NCBI GenBank assembly: GCA_019118275.1
Contig: DWZH01000087.1
Span: 1 to 64,000, forward strand
Length of the DNA stretch: 64,000 bases
Direction: 5' to 3'
Source of the DNA: Candidatus Brachybacterium merdavium
Lineage (GTDB): Bacteria > Actinomycetota > Actinomycetes > Actinomycetales > Dermabacteraceae
Positions 37,006-47,298 of this stretch are shown here, piece by piece. A program made the position numbers and the translations under genes. The notes below the pieces were generated by a model. It did no database searches. It saw only the letters and a list, made by a program, of their open reading frames with translations, and was not told where the DNA came from. Each line of letters begins with the position of its first letter. The first letter of the stretch is position 1.

Positions 37006-37314
37006 TCAGGCGATGCCCGTGATCTTCAGCCGGGTCAGCTCCTGGCGGTGGCCCTGGCGCTTCTTGTACCCGGTCTTGTTCTTGTAGCGGAGGATCCGGA
37101 TCTTGTCGCCGCGGAGGTCCTCGACCTTCTCGGCGGTGACCTTCACCTTGGCGAGCTCGTTCTGGGCGGAGGTGACCTTGTCACCGTCAACCAGCAGCAC
37201 GGGAGCGAGATCGACGCTGTCGCCCGCCTCGCCTGCCACGCGGTTGATCACGATGGTGTCACCGACCGACACCTTCTCCTGACGACCGCCTGTGCGGACG
37301 ATTGCGTACACCAC
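37006..37314 (-). CDS. rplU: 50S ribosomal protein L21
   Basis: A 102-residue L21 with [19 protein letters not shown] at the start and [14 protein letters not shown] near the end, which is the family signature. It is the first gene of the rplU-rpmA operon. A promoter is proposed at 37496-37524, about 175 bp upstream of the start. Confidence 0.97.
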   Translation of the reverse strand: MVYAIVRTGGRQEKVSVGDTIVINRVAGEAGDSVDLAPVLLVDGDKVTSAQNELAKVKVTAEKVEDLRGDKIRILRYKNKTGYKKRQGHRQELTRLKITGIA

Positions 37315-37495
37315 GTCACTGCTCCATCTTGGTTCGGATCATTCTGCTCGACGAGTCATGCGACCTGGGAGGTAGGACCGCGGACCTGCGACCGTCGAAC
37401 CGCCTGAGAGCACCGGGATGGTGGGCCAGACGGGAGATGCGGTCGCGCAGCACCCTACGGGGAGCATGACTGCGGCGCGTTCTGCGCCGGGGGAC

Positions 37496-37524
37496 AGCTT
37501 ACGATCCCGGACCGGTCCGGTCAA
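37496..37524 (-). promoter_or_regulatory. Predicted sigma-A type promoter of rplU
   Basis: On the minus strand TTGACC (37524-37519) and TAAGCT (37501-37496) are separated by 17 bp, close to the housekeeping consensus. Transcription would start near 37489, giving a leader of about 175 bases for rplU. The region 37315-37576 otherwise shows no gene. Confidence 0.55.
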
Positions 37525-37576
37525 CTGGCAACTGCGGTCCGACCAGCGAGAACGCCACTATTCCCTGTGGAACACA

Positions 37577-40500
37577 TCACTTGGAGGGAGGCTGTTCCTG
37601 TGTCGGCAGCGCTTCAGGACCCTGGGGCGGGGTCCCACCGGCTCCGTGGGCACGGGACTCGGACGGGTCCGAGGCATCCTGCTCGGACTGCTGCGGGGAC
37701 GCCTGCTCGGTCTCGACGGGGATCGCTCCCCCGGCGCCGGCGGCGGCGGCCGCCTGTTCGGCGTCGGCGACCGGATCGGAGCCCCGCTCCGGCTCGGCCC
37801 CGGGCCCCTCACCCTCCGACGGTCCGTTCCCGGACGGCTCGGACGAGGACTGCTCGTCCTCGGGCCGGGCGCTCTCGGACGAGGCCTGCTCCGAGGCGGA
37901 GGCCTGTGCCTCCGAGCCGGACTCACGGCTGTCGTCGACCCCGATGGCCTGCCCGTCGACGGTCACCTCGGGCTGGGACTGGCTGCTGGACGCCGCGGCG
38001 ATCGAGGCGATCGTCGCACGGGCCAGGGCGCGGCTGTCGGCGTCGTCCTCCAGGCGATGGACGTCACTCCCCTTCTCCTCGGAGGAGTCGCCTTCCTGCT
38101 CCTTCCCGGAGCCGTTCGAGCGGGAGCGACGGTTGCGCCGCTTGCTCGAGCGGGAGGAGTCGTCCCCTCCCCCGTTGCCGTGGGTGTGCGACGTGCCGTC
38201 CATGTCCACGTGCAGGCCCCGTCCGTGGCAGTGCTCGCAAGTGGTCGAGAAGGTGTCCACCAGTCCCTGACCGACGCGCTTGCGGGTCATCTGCACCAGT
38301 CCCAGGGAGGTCACCTCCGCCACCTGGTGCTTGGTACGGTCCCGGCCCAGGCATTCGACGAGTCGGCGCAGCACCAGGTCACGGTTGGACTCCAGGACCA
38401 TGTCGATGAAGTCGATGACGATGATCCCGCCGACGTCGCGCAGCCGGAGCTGGCGCACGATCTCCTCGGCCGCTTCGAGGTTGTTCTTGGTGACGGTCTC
38501 CTCGAGGGTGCCGCCGGAGCCGGTGAACTTACCGGTGTTGACGTCGACCACGGTCATCGCCTCGGTGCGGTCGATCACCAAGGAGCCGCCCGAAGGCAGG
38601 TAGACCTTGCGATCCATGGCCTTGAGCAGCTGCTCGTCGATGCGGTACTTGGCGAAGACGTCCTTGGGGCCGCTGTGGGCGGTCACCCGCTCCAGCAGGT
38701 CGGGAGCGACCGAGGAGACATAGTCGTGGATCTCGTCGTGGACCGAGGAGCCTTCGACGATCAGCGAGGTGAAGTCCTCGTTGAACACGTCGCGCACCAC
38801 CTTGATGGCGAGGTCCGGCTCCTGGGAGAGGGCGGCCGGCGCGGACTTGGACTTCTGCGCCTTCTGGATCTTCTCCCACTGCGAGCGCAGGCGCTCGACG
38901 TCGCGGGTCAGCTCCTCCTCGCTGGCTCCTTCGGCGGCCGTGCGCACGATCACGCCGGCATCCTCGGGGATGATCTGGCGCATGATCTTCTTCAGCCGCG
39001 CCCGCTCGGTGTCGGGCAGCTTGCGGGAGATCCCGGTCATCGATCCACCGGGCACGAACACCAGGTAGCGGCCGGGCAGGGAGATCTGGCTGGTCAGGCG
39101 AGCACCCTTGTGCCCGATCGGGTCCTTGGTGACCTGCACCAGGACCGGGTCGCCGCTCTTGAGGGCGAGCTCGATCCGGCGGGGCTGGCCTTCCATCCCG
39201 ACGGCGTCCCAGTTGACCTCGCCGGCGTACAGCACGGCGTTGCGCCCCTTGCCGACGTCGACGAAGGCGGCCTCCATCGAGGGCAGCACGTTCTGGACCT
39301 TGCCCAGGTACACGTTGCCGACCATCGAGGTCTGCGACTTCTGTGCCACGTAGTGCTCGACCAGCACGTCGTCCTCGAGGACGGCGATCTGGGTGCGGCC
39401 CGCGCGCTCACGGACCACCATGGAGCGCTTGACGGACTCGCGGCGGGCCAGGAACTCGGCCTCGGTGATCACGTTGCGGCGGCGGCCCGCGTCACGACCC
39501 TCACGGCGGCGCTGCTTCTTGGCCTCCAGTCGGGTCGAGCCCTTGACGGCCTTGACCTCGTCGCGGGCCTCACGGACCCGGACGACAGTGTTCGGCGGAT
39601 CATCGGCCGAGGTGGACTCGTCGCTGCCGCTGCTGCTTCCCGAGCGGCGGCGCCGACGGCGGCGGCGGGAGCTCGAGGAGCTCGAACCGCCGCTGTCACC
39701 GTCGCCGGAGCGCTCGGAGCTGCTGCTCCCGCTCTCGGCGGAGTCCTCGGAGCTGCTGTCGCCGTCCTTGTCGGAGTCCTGATCGGAGTCGGCAGAGCTG
39801 TCCCGGTGCTCGTCCTCGCCTCGTCCGCGACCACGACGACCGCGCCCGCCCCGGCGGCGACGACGACGCGAGCCGCCCGAGGATGAGGAACGGTCCTGGT
39901 CCCGGTCCTCGTGCTTCTCCGTGCCGGAGGAGTCGGTGTCATCGGTGTCGTCGATGCCCGAGCTCTCCTCCTCGGTGGCCTGGTCGTCCTCGGTGAGGCC
40001 ACCGGCCTCGAAGGCCAGCTCGGAGCTGCCCACCGGTGCATCGCCGGCTCCCACGGTGGTGCGGGGCTGGGCCGGGGCAGGGGCCTGGAACAGCAGCGAG
40101 GCGAAGTCCATCTGCACCTGCTCGCGGCGGGCCTGGTCCTGCTCGTCGGGCTGCGGCTCGGCGCCGCCCCGGGCATCGGCCAGGGCGCGCAGGTCCTCCA
40201 CGACCGGGCTCGGGACCGCGTCGAGGTCCGATCCCTGCTCGTGTTCAGCATCCTCAGCGGTCGCGGGCTGCGTCTGCGCGCTCTCCTGCGCCGGGGCGAC
40301 GGTGCGCTGCGACTCGGAGTCCTGCGCCCGGGCGGTGTCATCGTCGACCGGCGCGTCAGGCTCGGACGCAGGCTCGGTCTCCGCGGCTGCCGCGTGGGCC
40401 GGGGTGCTCTGCTCCGGTTCGGTGAAGGTGGGTGCCGCCGGGGCACCTGCCGGCGATCCGGCGGCACGCCGCCTGGTGCGCCGGACGACCGGGGCCGGCT

Positions 40501-40696
40501 CCGGCACCGTCTCCGACTGCTCGGGAACGGTGGTGCGGCGCACGGCGGACGCGGCGGGATCGGGGGTGACGGTCGGTGCGGGAGCTCCGGCCGGGGCTCC
40601 CGCCACGCGGCGTCGCCTGCGGCCGCTCGTCTCCTCCGAGCCGGGCGGGATCTCCTGCGAGGAATCGGGGTCGGGGGTCTGGGTGCTGTCAGCCAT
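37577..40696 (-). CDS. rne: Ribonuclease E/G
   Basis: A 1039-residue actinobacterial RNase E/G. A disordered N-terminal region of about 380 residues, rich in Ser, Glu, Arg, Asp and Pro, precedes the S1/RNase H/DNase-I-like catalytic core. Acidic catalytic motifs (VVDVNTGKF, IVIDFIDM) and the zinc-link CEHCHGRG are present. A C-terminal acidic, low-complexity tail of about 200 residues follows. The start (MADSTQ) has AAGGAG 8 bp upstream. RNase E/G initiates mRNA decay and rRNA maturation. It reads away from cydA, with 417 bp between the two starts. Confidence 0.95.
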   Translation of the reverse strand: MADSTQTPDPDSSQEIPPGSEETSGRRRRRVAGAPAGAPAPTVTPDPAASAVRRTTVPEQSETVPEPAPVVRRTRRRAAGSPAGAPAAPTFTEPEQSTPAHAAAAETEPASEPDAPVDDDTARAQDSESQRTVAPAQESAQTQPATAEDAEHEQGSDLDAVPSPVVEDLRALADARGGAEPQPDEQDQARREQVQMDFASLLFQAPAPAQPRTTVGAGDAPVGSSELAFEAGGLTEDDQATEEESSGIDDTDDTDSSGTEKHEDRDQDRSSSSGGSRRRRRRGGRGRRGRGRGEDEHRDSSADSDQDSDKDGDSSSEDSAESGSSSSERSGDGDSGGSSSSSSRRRRRRRRSGSSSGSDESTSADDPPNTVVRVREARDEVKAVKGSTRLEAKKQRRREGRDAGRRRNVITEAEFLARRESVKRSMVVRERAGRTQIAVLEDDVLVEHYVAQKSQTSMVGNVYLGKVQNVLPSMEAAFVDVGKGRNAVLYAGEVNWDAVGMEGQPRRIELALKSGDPVLVQVTKDPIGHKGARLTSQISLPGRYLVFVPGGSMTGISRKLPDTERARLKKIMRQIIPEDAGVIVRTAAEGASEEELTRDVERLRSQWEKIQKAQKSKSAPAALSQEPDLAIKVVRDVFNEDFTSLIVEGSSVHDEIHDYVSSVAPDLLERVTAHSGPKDVFAKYRIDEQLLKAMDRKVYLPSGGSLVIDRTEAMTVVDVNTGKFTGSGGTLEETVTKNNLEAAEEIVRQLRLRDVGGIIVIDFIDMVLESNRDLVLRRLVECLGRDRTKHQVAEVTSLGLVQMTRKRVGQGLVDTFSTTCEHCHGRGLHVDMDGTSHTHGNGGGDDSSRSSKRRNRRSRSNGSGKEQEGDSSEEKGSDVHRLEDDADSRALARATIASIAAASSSQSQPEVTVDGQAIGVDDSRESGSEAQASASEQASSESARPEDEQSSSEPSGNGPSEGEGPGAEPERGSDPVADAEQAAAAAGAGGAIPVETEQASPQQSEQDASDPSESRAHGAGGTPPQGPEALPTQEQPPSK

Positions 40697-41113
40697 GCGG
40701 CCGTCTCCTTCTGAGGGACCCAGCGCACCCTGGCTCCACGTGGTCATCGTCCCTGAGGACGGAAGTCTCTAGCCCTCGCCGTCGCGCAGCTCCCCGTGGG
40801 AAGCGCTGCGATGCCGATCGCGGGAGCACAGCGGTCGCGTCCGTACGCGTTGCCGGCGCTCCGACGTGACGACGCCGGGAGGTTCCCCCACCCGGTACGG
40901 GGCAGGAGAGTGCCGCGGTCAGTATGGCACAGGGCCGCGGCCCGCCGCCCTGCAACATGCCCGTCCGCGACCGCCCCGCCGACCGCCCCGCAGCCCGTCC
41001 GCGCCGCCGACCGGGCTATCCCCGCGAGCCCCGGAGGAGGACCATGGTCCCGGGGCCCGCCGCAGGCCCCGCCGTATCTTTCATGACAGCGTGTCGTTCT
41101 CCCGGAAGGATCC
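40697..41113. other. Divergent intergenic region between rne and cydA
   Basis: This is a 417-bp GC-rich stretch between two divergent genes. It must hold the promoters of rne and of the cyd operon. I see no convincing palindrome such as a Rex site. The cydA start has GGAAGGA 5 bp upstream. A C- and G-rich tract with repeated CCGCCCCGCCGACC-like segments lies at 40965-41010. No small gene is supported. Confidence 0.5.
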
Positions 41114-42670
41114 ATGGAAGCCCTCGATCTGGCACGGTGGCAGTTCGGCGTCACCACGGTCTATCACTTCATCTTCGTGCCGCTCACCATCGGCCTGTCC
41201 CTGCTGGTCGCCATCATGCAGACCCTGGCCCACCGCGCCAAGGATCCGGTCCGCAAGGACGCCTGGACCCGGATGACCAAGTTCTTCGGCTCGATGCTGA
41301 TCGTGAACTTCGGCATCGGCATCGCCACCGGCATCGTCCAGGAGTTCCAGTTCGGCTTGAACTGGTCGGAGTATGCCCGGTACGTCGGGGACGTGTTCGG
41401 CGCGCCCCTGGCCCTGGAGGGCCTGGCCGCCTTCTTCCTGGAGTCGGTGTTCCTGGGGCTGTGGATCTTCGGCTGGGGCAAGATGTCCGAGCGCGTCCAC
41501 CTGGCCACGATCTGGGCGGTGGCGCTCGGCTCCACCTTGTCCGCGTACTTCATCATCGCGGCGAACTCCTTCATGCAGCATCCCGTCGGCGCGCTGCTGA
41601 ACCCCGAGTCGGGACGCGCGGAGCTCGACGCTTCCCAGGGCTCCATCCTGTCGGTGCTCACCAACATCACCGCCCTGGCGGCCTTCCCCCACGTGATCGC
41701 CGGCGCCTGGCTGGTGGCCGGAGCGTTCCTCGTGGGCGTGGCCTCCTGGCACATGGTCCGTCACCACAACCAGGCCCGTGAGGCGGGCCTGGAGACCGAG
41801 GATGGTCAGGTCCATCACTCCATGGCCCGGGACATGTACCGCCCCACGGTCCGTTTCGGAGTGGTGTTCATGCTGATCGCGGGAGTCCTGCTAGTGATCA
41901 CCGGCGATTTCCAGGCCAAGATCATGTTCGAGCAGCAGCCGATGAAGATGGCCTCGGCGGAGGCGCTGTGCGAGACCCAGGAGTCCGCCCCATTCTCGAT
42001 CCTGACCGTCGGCGGACCGGACGCCTTCAGCGAGGACTGCGACGGCGTCACCCACCTGATCGAGATCCCCTATGTCACATCCGTCCTGGCCACCTACGAC
42101 CCGAATGCAGAGCTGCAGGGCGTCGACGATCTGAACGCCCAGTACAAGGAGCAGTTCGGGGAGACCGCACCGGACATCCACGGCAATGAGGTCGCCGTCG
42201 ACTATCGCCCGAACCTGTTCGTCACCTACTGGTCGTTCCGCCTGATGATCGGCCTGGCCGCCTTCAGCGCGATCCTGGCCCTGTGGGCGCTGTGGATCAC
42301 CCGCGGCAAGGGCGAGGCCGCCCGCACCAGCGGCTCCAAGGCCTTCCAGTGGTTCGCGGTGCTGTCGATCCCGATGCCGTTCCTGGCCAACTCCGCCGGC
42401 TGGGTGTTCACGGAGATCGGGCGTCAGCCCTGGGTGGTCCATCCCAACCCCCTCGATCCCACGGTGCGGCTGATGACCATGCAGGGGGTGTCCAATCACC
42501 CGTCGTGGATAGTGGTGACCTCCCTGACCGCCTTCACGCTGGTGTACGGGATCCTCGCCGTGGCCTGGTTCCACATGATGCGCAAGGCCGCCCTGAAGGG
42601 CGTGGCCATCCCTGAGCGGGACCCGGGCACCGACGAGTTCGACACCCCGACTCTGTCCTTCGACTACTGA
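41114..42670 (+). CDS. cydA: Cytochrome bd oxidase subunit I CydA
   Basis: A 518-residue membrane protein that binds haems b558, b595 and d. It has nine membrane segments, an early haem-ligand His in VTTVYHFIFVPLTIG and the GRQPW motif in TEIGRQPWVVHP. The Q-loop between segments 6 and 7 looks shorter than in E. coli, as is common in actinobacteria. It is the first gene of cydABDC and makes the high-affinity, low-oxygen quinol oxidase. Confidence 0.96.
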   Translation: MEALDLARWQFGVTTVYHFIFVPLTIGLSLLVAIMQTLAHRAKDPVRKDAWTRMTKFFGSMLIVNFGIGIATGIVQEFQFGLNWSEYARYVGDVFGAPLALEGLAAFFLESVFLGLWIFGWGKMSERVHLATIWAVALGSTLSAYFIIAANSFMQHPVGALLNPESGRAELDASQGSILSVLTNITALAAFPHVIAGAWLVAGAFLVGVASWHMVRHHNQAREAGLETEDGQVHHSMARDMYRPTVRFGVVFMLIAGVLLVITGDFQAKIMFEQQPMKMASAEALCETQESAPFSILTVGGPDAFSEDCDGVTHLIEIPYVTSVLATYDPNAELQGVDDLNAQYKEQFGETAPDIHGNEVAVDYRPNLFVTYWSFRLMIGLAAFSAILALWALWITRGKGEAARTSGSKAFQWFAVLSIPMPFLANSAGWVFTEIGRQPWVVHPNPLDPTVRLMTMQGVSNHPSWIVVTSLTAFTLVYGILAVAWFHMMRKAALKGVAIPERDPGTDEFDTPTLSFDY

Positions 42671-42690
42671 GATAAGGACCCTGACCCATC

Positions 42691-43773
42691 ATGGATGCCA
42701 TGCTCGAACCCACGGTGCTGCAGGCCCTGTGGTTCGCGATCATCGCCTTCTTCTTCCTCGGCTACTTCGTGCTGGAAGGTTTCGATTTCGGGGTGCAGAT
42801 GAACGTGGCCGCCTTCTGGCGGCGCGGACCCGCGAAGCGCGGGACGATCCTGCAGACCATCGGCCCGGTCTGGGACGGCAACGAGGTCTGGCTGATCACC
42901 GGCGGCGCCCTGCTGTTCGCCGCCTTCCCGGAGTGGTACGCCACCCTGTTCTCCGGCTTCTATCTGGCCCTGCTGCTGTTGCTGCTGGTGCTGATCGTTC
43001 GGGTGTGCGCCTTCAAATGGCGCGACAAGGTCGACAATCCGACCTGGACCACCGTCTGGGACGTCATCCATGTCATCGGCGGCTTCGTGCCGGCCCTGCT
43101 GTGGGGCGTGGCCTTCGGCAACATCGTGGCCGGGGTGGAGATCGACGCCAACCGCTGGGTCACCACCGACTTCCTCGGGCTGCTCAATCCCTTCGCGCTG
43201 CTGGGCGGGCTGGTGTTCGTGCTCCTGTTCTGGCTGCACGGCACGCTCTACCTGACCCGGAAGATCGACGGTGAGCTGCGTGAGGCCACCAACCGTCTGG
43301 CCGGGATCCTGGTGTGGCCGACCACCATCGCCGGCGCCGCGTTCCTGCTGTGGTACCAGCTGGCACATTCGAACACCGCGCTGACCTGGATCCCGCTGCT
43401 GATCGCGGCGGTGGCTCTGGTAGCGGTGATCCCGCTGAACCGGACGCGTCGGGAGGGAGGGGCCTTCGCAGCCACCACCACGGCGATCGCCGGTGCGGCG
43501 ATCACCCTGTTCGGCGGCCTGTTCCCCTATGTCCTGCCCGCCACGAACGATCCGGCCCACTCGCTGACCGTCGCGGACGCCTCCTCGACCGAGCACACCC
43601 TGACGGTGATGCTGATCGCCCTGCTCGTGCTGATGCCCATCGTGATCGCCTACACGATCTGGACCTATCGGGTCTTCCGCCACCGCATCACCGACGAGGA
43701 CGCCCCGCCGCCCGGGGCCGAGCTGCTCGAGAGGGCCAAGCAGGAGTATCGCCAGACCTTCGAACAGGGATGA
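42691..43773 (+). CDS. cydB: Cytochrome bd oxidase subunit II CydB
   Basis: A 360-residue partner subunit with about nine membrane segments. The start MLEPTVLQALWFAIIAFFFLGYFVLEGFDFGV shows the GFDFG motif, and WDGNEVWLITGGALLFAAFP is diagnostic. It follows cydA by 20 bp. The ATG used (MDAMLEPTV) has GGACC-like weak ribosome binding bases. An alternative ATG is three codons downstream. Confidence 0.96.
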   Translation: MDAMLEPTVLQALWFAIIAFFFLGYFVLEGFDFGVQMNVAAFWRRGPAKRGTILQTIGPVWDGNEVWLITGGALLFAAFPEWYATLFSGFYLALLLLLLVLIVRVCAFKWRDKVDNPTWTTVWDVIHVIGGFVPALLWGVAFGNIVAGVEIDANRWVTTDFLGLLNPFALLGGLVFVLLFWLHGTLYLTRKIDGELREATNRLAGILVWPTTIAGAAFLLWYQLAHSNTALTWIPLLIAAVALVAVIPLNRTRREGGAFAATTTAIAGAAITLFGGLFPYVLPATNDPAHSLTVADASSTEHTLTVMLIALLVLMPIVIAYTIWTYRVFRHRITDEDAPPPGAELLERAKQEYRQTFEQG

Positions 43774-43834
43774 GCGCCACCCTGCGGGCTCACGGCCGCT
43801 GTTCGGGTCGAGGCGGCCTGACACACTGAACGCG

Positions 43835-45577
43835 ATGACCACGACCACTGCGCGCGCCTCCTCCCCGCCCCCCGCCGGGGCGATGGGCGAGTCCGCCCCC
43901 CGGCCGCGCCGCAGCAGCCGTGCTCCCCTGGACCCACGCCTGGTGCGGGAGGTCCGGGCCGCCCGGGCCCACGTGGCCCGCACCACCGCGCTGGGGCTCG
44001 TGCAGTCGGCCTGCGTGATCACCACCGCCCTGGTGATCGGCTGGATCGGTGCCCGGCTGCTGGTGGACCACCAGCTCCCCCAGCACGCACCGGCAGCGCT
44101 CGGCCTGCTCGTCATGGCCCTGCTGATCCGTGCGAGCGCCGTCCTGGCCGAGCAGCGCACCGCCCACCGCGCGGCCACCGAGGCGATCGCGGACCTGCGC
44201 GGCCGGATCGTGTCCCATGCCGCGCGGCTGGGCCCCCGCGCCGCGGCCGGGCGCGGCGCGGATCTGACGGCCCTGGCCACCACCGGCATCGAGAATCTCC
44301 GCCCCTACCTGGTGGGGTACGTCCCCCAGCTGCTGCTGTCGGCCACCGTCACCCCGCTGTGCCTGCTCACGATCGCGTTCCTCGACCCGATCAGCGCGGT
44401 GATCGCGATCGTGACCCTGCCGCTGGTGCCGATCTTCATGATCCTGGTGGGCAAACTGACCATGGGCCGCTCCGAACGGCTGATCGCCGATATGCGCTCG
44501 CTGTGGACCCAGCTTCTGGACCTGGTCGACGGCCTGCCCACCCTGCGTGCACTGGGGCGGGAACACGGACCGGAGAAGGTGATCGCGACCCTGGGGCAGC
44601 GCCACCGCGCCTCGGCGATGGGATCGTTGAAGTACGCGTTCCTGTCCTCGATGGTGCTCGAGCTGCTGGCGACCCTGTGCGTGGCACTGATCGCCGTGAG
44701 CATCGGCATGCGCCTGGTGTACGGCGAGATGGACCTCGCTCCGGCGCTGGCGGTGCTGGTGCTGGCTCCGGAGGTCTACCAGCCGTTGCGCAACGTCGGC
44801 TCCCAGTACCATTCCTCGACCGACGGCCTCGCCGCGGTGACCGCGACCTTCGAGGTGCTCGACGAGCAGGTGCCGGCCGACGGCACCATCGCGGCGCCCG
44901 ACCTGCGAACCTCCACTCTCGCGCTGCGCGGCGTCTCGGTCCGGTCGCGGGAGGGCTCGGCACCGCACGAGGCGACCCTCCGCATCCCACCGGGGCAGGT
45001 GACGGCGCTGACCGGCGCCTCGGGTTCCGGCAAGACCACGGCCGCGCAGGTGCTGCTGGGGTTGTTGGAACCGGAGCGCGGCCAGGCCGAGGTGATCACC
45101 GCCGACGGCACCTCGACCCCCATCTCCTCGCTCGAGCGCCGCAGCCTGTGGGACCAGCTGGTGCTGCTCCCCCAGCGTCCGGTGCTGCCGGGGGGCACCA
45201 TCGGCAGCGTCCTGGCCGCCGCGCGCCCGGAGGCGAGCGCCGCCGAGCTCGAGCAGGCCGCCACTGCCGCCGCACTGGGCCCGGTGATCGACGAACGCGG
45301 CTGGGACGCGGATCTGGGACGCTCCGGCCAGGGCATCTCGCTGGGCGAGCGGCAGCGCCTGTCGCTGGCACGGGCGCTTCTGTCACCCGCGCAGCTGGTG
45401 GTGCTCGACGAGCCCACCGCCCACCTCGACGGCGCCACCGAGCAGATCGTGATCGACCTGATCCGGACCCTGCGGGACCAGGGCCGCACGGTGCTGGTGA
45501 TCGCCCACCGCTCCCGTCTGGTCGAGGTCGCCGATCATGTGGTCCGGGTCGAGGCGATCGCGGAGGTGGACCGATGA
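43835..45577 (+). CDS. cydD: ABC exporter subunit CydD
   Basis: A 580-residue half-transporter with six membrane segments and a C-terminal ATPase. Walker A reads GASGSGKTT, the signature is ISLGERQR and Walker B is LVVLDEP. CydDC exports cysteine and glutathione, which is needed for assembly of the bd oxidase. It lies 61 bp after cydB and overlaps cydC by 4 bp. The first 35 residues are disordered. Confidence 0.92.
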   Translation: MTTTTARASSPPPAGAMGESAPRPRRSSRAPLDPRLVREVRAARAHVARTTALGLVQSACVITTALVIGWIGARLLVDHQLPQHAPAALGLLVMALLIRASAVLAEQRTAHRAATEAIADLRGRIVSHAARLGPRAAAGRGADLTALATTGIENLRPYLVGYVPQLLLSATVTPLCLLTIAFLDPISAVIAIVTLPLVPIFMILVGKLTMGRSERLIADMRSLWTQLLDLVDGLPTLRALGREHGPEKVIATLGQRHRASAMGSLKYAFLSSMVLELLATLCVALIAVSIGMRLVYGEMDLAPALAVLVLAPEVYQPLRNVGSQYHSSTDGLAAVTATFEVLDEQVPADGTIAAPDLRTSTLALRGVSVRSREGSAPHEATLRIPPGQVTALTGASGSGKTTAAQVLLGLLEPERGQAEVITADGTSTPISSLERRSLWDQLVLLPQRPVLPGGTIGSVLAAARPEASAAELEQAATAAALGPVIDERGWDADLGRSGQGISLGERQRLSLARALLSPAQLVVLDEPTAHLDGATEQIVIDLIRTLRDQGRTVLVIAHRSRLVEVADHVVRVEAIAEVDR

Positions 45578-47298
45578 GTTCCACCACCGCGCTGCGCCGC
45601 GCCGAGCGGGCGCTGGAGATCCCCCTGCCCCGGCTGCTGGCCGCCGTGCTCGCCGCCTGCGCGACCTTGGCCTCCGCCTTCGCCCTGGCCGCCGTCTCCG
45701 CCTACCTGGTCACCCGGGCCTGGACCATGCCCCCAGTGCTGGACCTGAGCGTCGCGGTGGTGATGGTGAGGGCCTTGGGGATCTCTCGGGGCGTGTTCCG
45801 CTGGCTGGACCGCATGATCACCCATGATGTCGCCTTGCGGGGTGTGGTCTCGCTGCGCACGAATCTGTTCATCGCTCTGGCGCGGCGCGGCGACGACACC
45901 CTGACCCGGGTGCGACGGGGCGACCTGCTTTCACGCCTGGGCGATGATGCCCAGGAACTGGGCGACCACGTCATCAAGGCGATCGTGCCGGGCCTCGTGG
46001 CGGTCGTGATGTTCGTGGTGGTGCTGGCCACCATCACCCCCCTGTCCGTCCTGGCGGCCCTGACGATGCTGGCCGCCCTGCTGTTCGCCGGCGCGCTCGC
46101 CCCGCTGGCCGCCTACCGCGCCGCCCGGCTCTCCGAGGACGCCGTGATCACCTCCCGCTCCGTGGTGGCCGCGAGTGCACTGGAGATCCTCGATGACGCC
46201 ACCAGCCTGCGCCTGGACGGCCGTCTCGACGAGCACCTGGTCCAGCTCCGAGGTGACCAGCACGAGCACGATGCGGCGATCGACCGCGCCGCCGTGCCCT
46301 CGGCGGTCGCCTCGGCGGCCGTGCCGCTGGCGATGATCCTGGCGGTGACCGGATCCTTGCTCGCCGCCGGGACGGCCTGGCTGGATAACGGCGCCTCCGC
46401 AGGCCAGGTCGGGGTCCTGCTGCTGCTGCCGCTGTCCTCCTTCGAGGCCGCCACCGCGCTGCCGGCCGCCGCCTCCCAGTACGCCCGCTCCCAGGCGGCC
46501 GCCGCCCGCCTCGGGGAGATCGCCCTGCCCCCGACGGCCCCCGGCCCCGATGACCCGGTCCCCGACGCCCCCGCCGACACCGCCCGGGAGGTCACCATCG
46601 ATCCCGACCGCGCCCACCTGCGCGCCGTCGGCCTCACAGCGGGTTGGCACGCCGACGCCCCGCGGATCCGCGACCTGGACCTGGACCTCCGCCCCGGCTC
46701 CCGGCTGGCCGTCACCGGCGCATCGGGGACCGGGAAATCGACCCTGCTGTCCACCCTGGCCGGCCTGCTGGACCCGCTGGCGGGCCGGGTCGAGCTCGAC
46801 GGTCACGACCTGGCCTCCCTGTCCGGCCGGCAGGTCCGCCAAGGCGTCGTGATGTTCGCCGAGGACGCGCACGTCTTCGCCACCACGGTGCGCGAGAACC
46901 TGCGGGTGGTGCGCGCCGATGTCGACGACGCCGGCGCGAGCGCGGCGCTGCGGGCAGTGGGCCTGGACTACTGGGTGGCGACCCTGCCCCGGGGACTGGA
47001 CACCATGCTCGGGCCCGACGGCACCACCGTCTCCGGTGGTGAGCGCCGGCGCCTGCTGCTGGCCCGGGCGGTGCTGCGCCGCGGCCCGGTGCTGCTGCTG
47101 GACGAGCCCACCGAACACCTGGACACAGCCCGCGGTAATGCCCTGCTGGAGGCTCTGCTCACACCCGGCGACGAGTCGCTGGTGCCCGCGAGCACCACCG
47201 TCGTCGTGGTCACCCATCGCCTCGAGGCGATCCCGGAGCACACCGCGGTGTTGCGCATCGGCGACGGCGGGCACACTGTGCTGGAGGAGGACAGATGA
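45574..47298 (+). CDS. cydC: ABC exporter subunit CydC
   Basis: A 574-residue partner of CydD. Six membrane segments are followed by the ATPase with Walker A GASGTGKST, signature VSGGERRR and Walker B LLLDEP. The start overlaps the cydD stop (ATGA). A longer open frame reaches back to 44359, but that part is a different frame of cydD. It overlaps the kinase start by 4 bp. Confidence 0.92.
   Translation: MSSTTALRRAERALEIPLPRLLAAVLAACATLASAFALAAVSAYLVTRAWTMPPVLDLSVAVVMVRALGISRGVFRWLDRMITHDVALRGVVSLRTNLFIALARRGDDTLTRVRRGDLLSRLGDDAQELGDHVIKAIVPGLVAVVMFVVVLATITPLSVLAALTMLAALLFAGALAPLAAYRAARLSEDAVITSRSVVAASALEILDDATSLRLDGRLDEHLVQLRGDQHEHDAAIDRAAVPSAVASAAVPLAMILAVTGSLLAAGTAWLDNGASAGQVGVLLLLPLSSFEAATALPAAASQYARSQAAAARLGEIALPPTAPGPDDPVPDAPADTAREVTIDPDRAHLRAVGLTAGWHADAPRIRDLDLDLRPGSRLAVTGASGTGKSTLLSTLAGLLDPLAGRVELDGHDLASLSGRQVRQGVVMFAEDAHVFATTVRENLRVVRADVDDAGASAALRAVGLDYWVATLPRGLDTMLGPDGTTVSGGERRRLLLARAVLRRGPVLLLDEPTEHLDTARGNALLEALLTPGDESLVPASTTVVVVTHRLEAIPEHTAVLRIGDGGHTVLEEDR

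Noticed and set aside
37418-39886. 822-codon frame on the plus strand opposite rne
   Set aside because: The minus strand carries RNase E/G with all catalytic motifs. The other frame has a repetitive composition with no domain.
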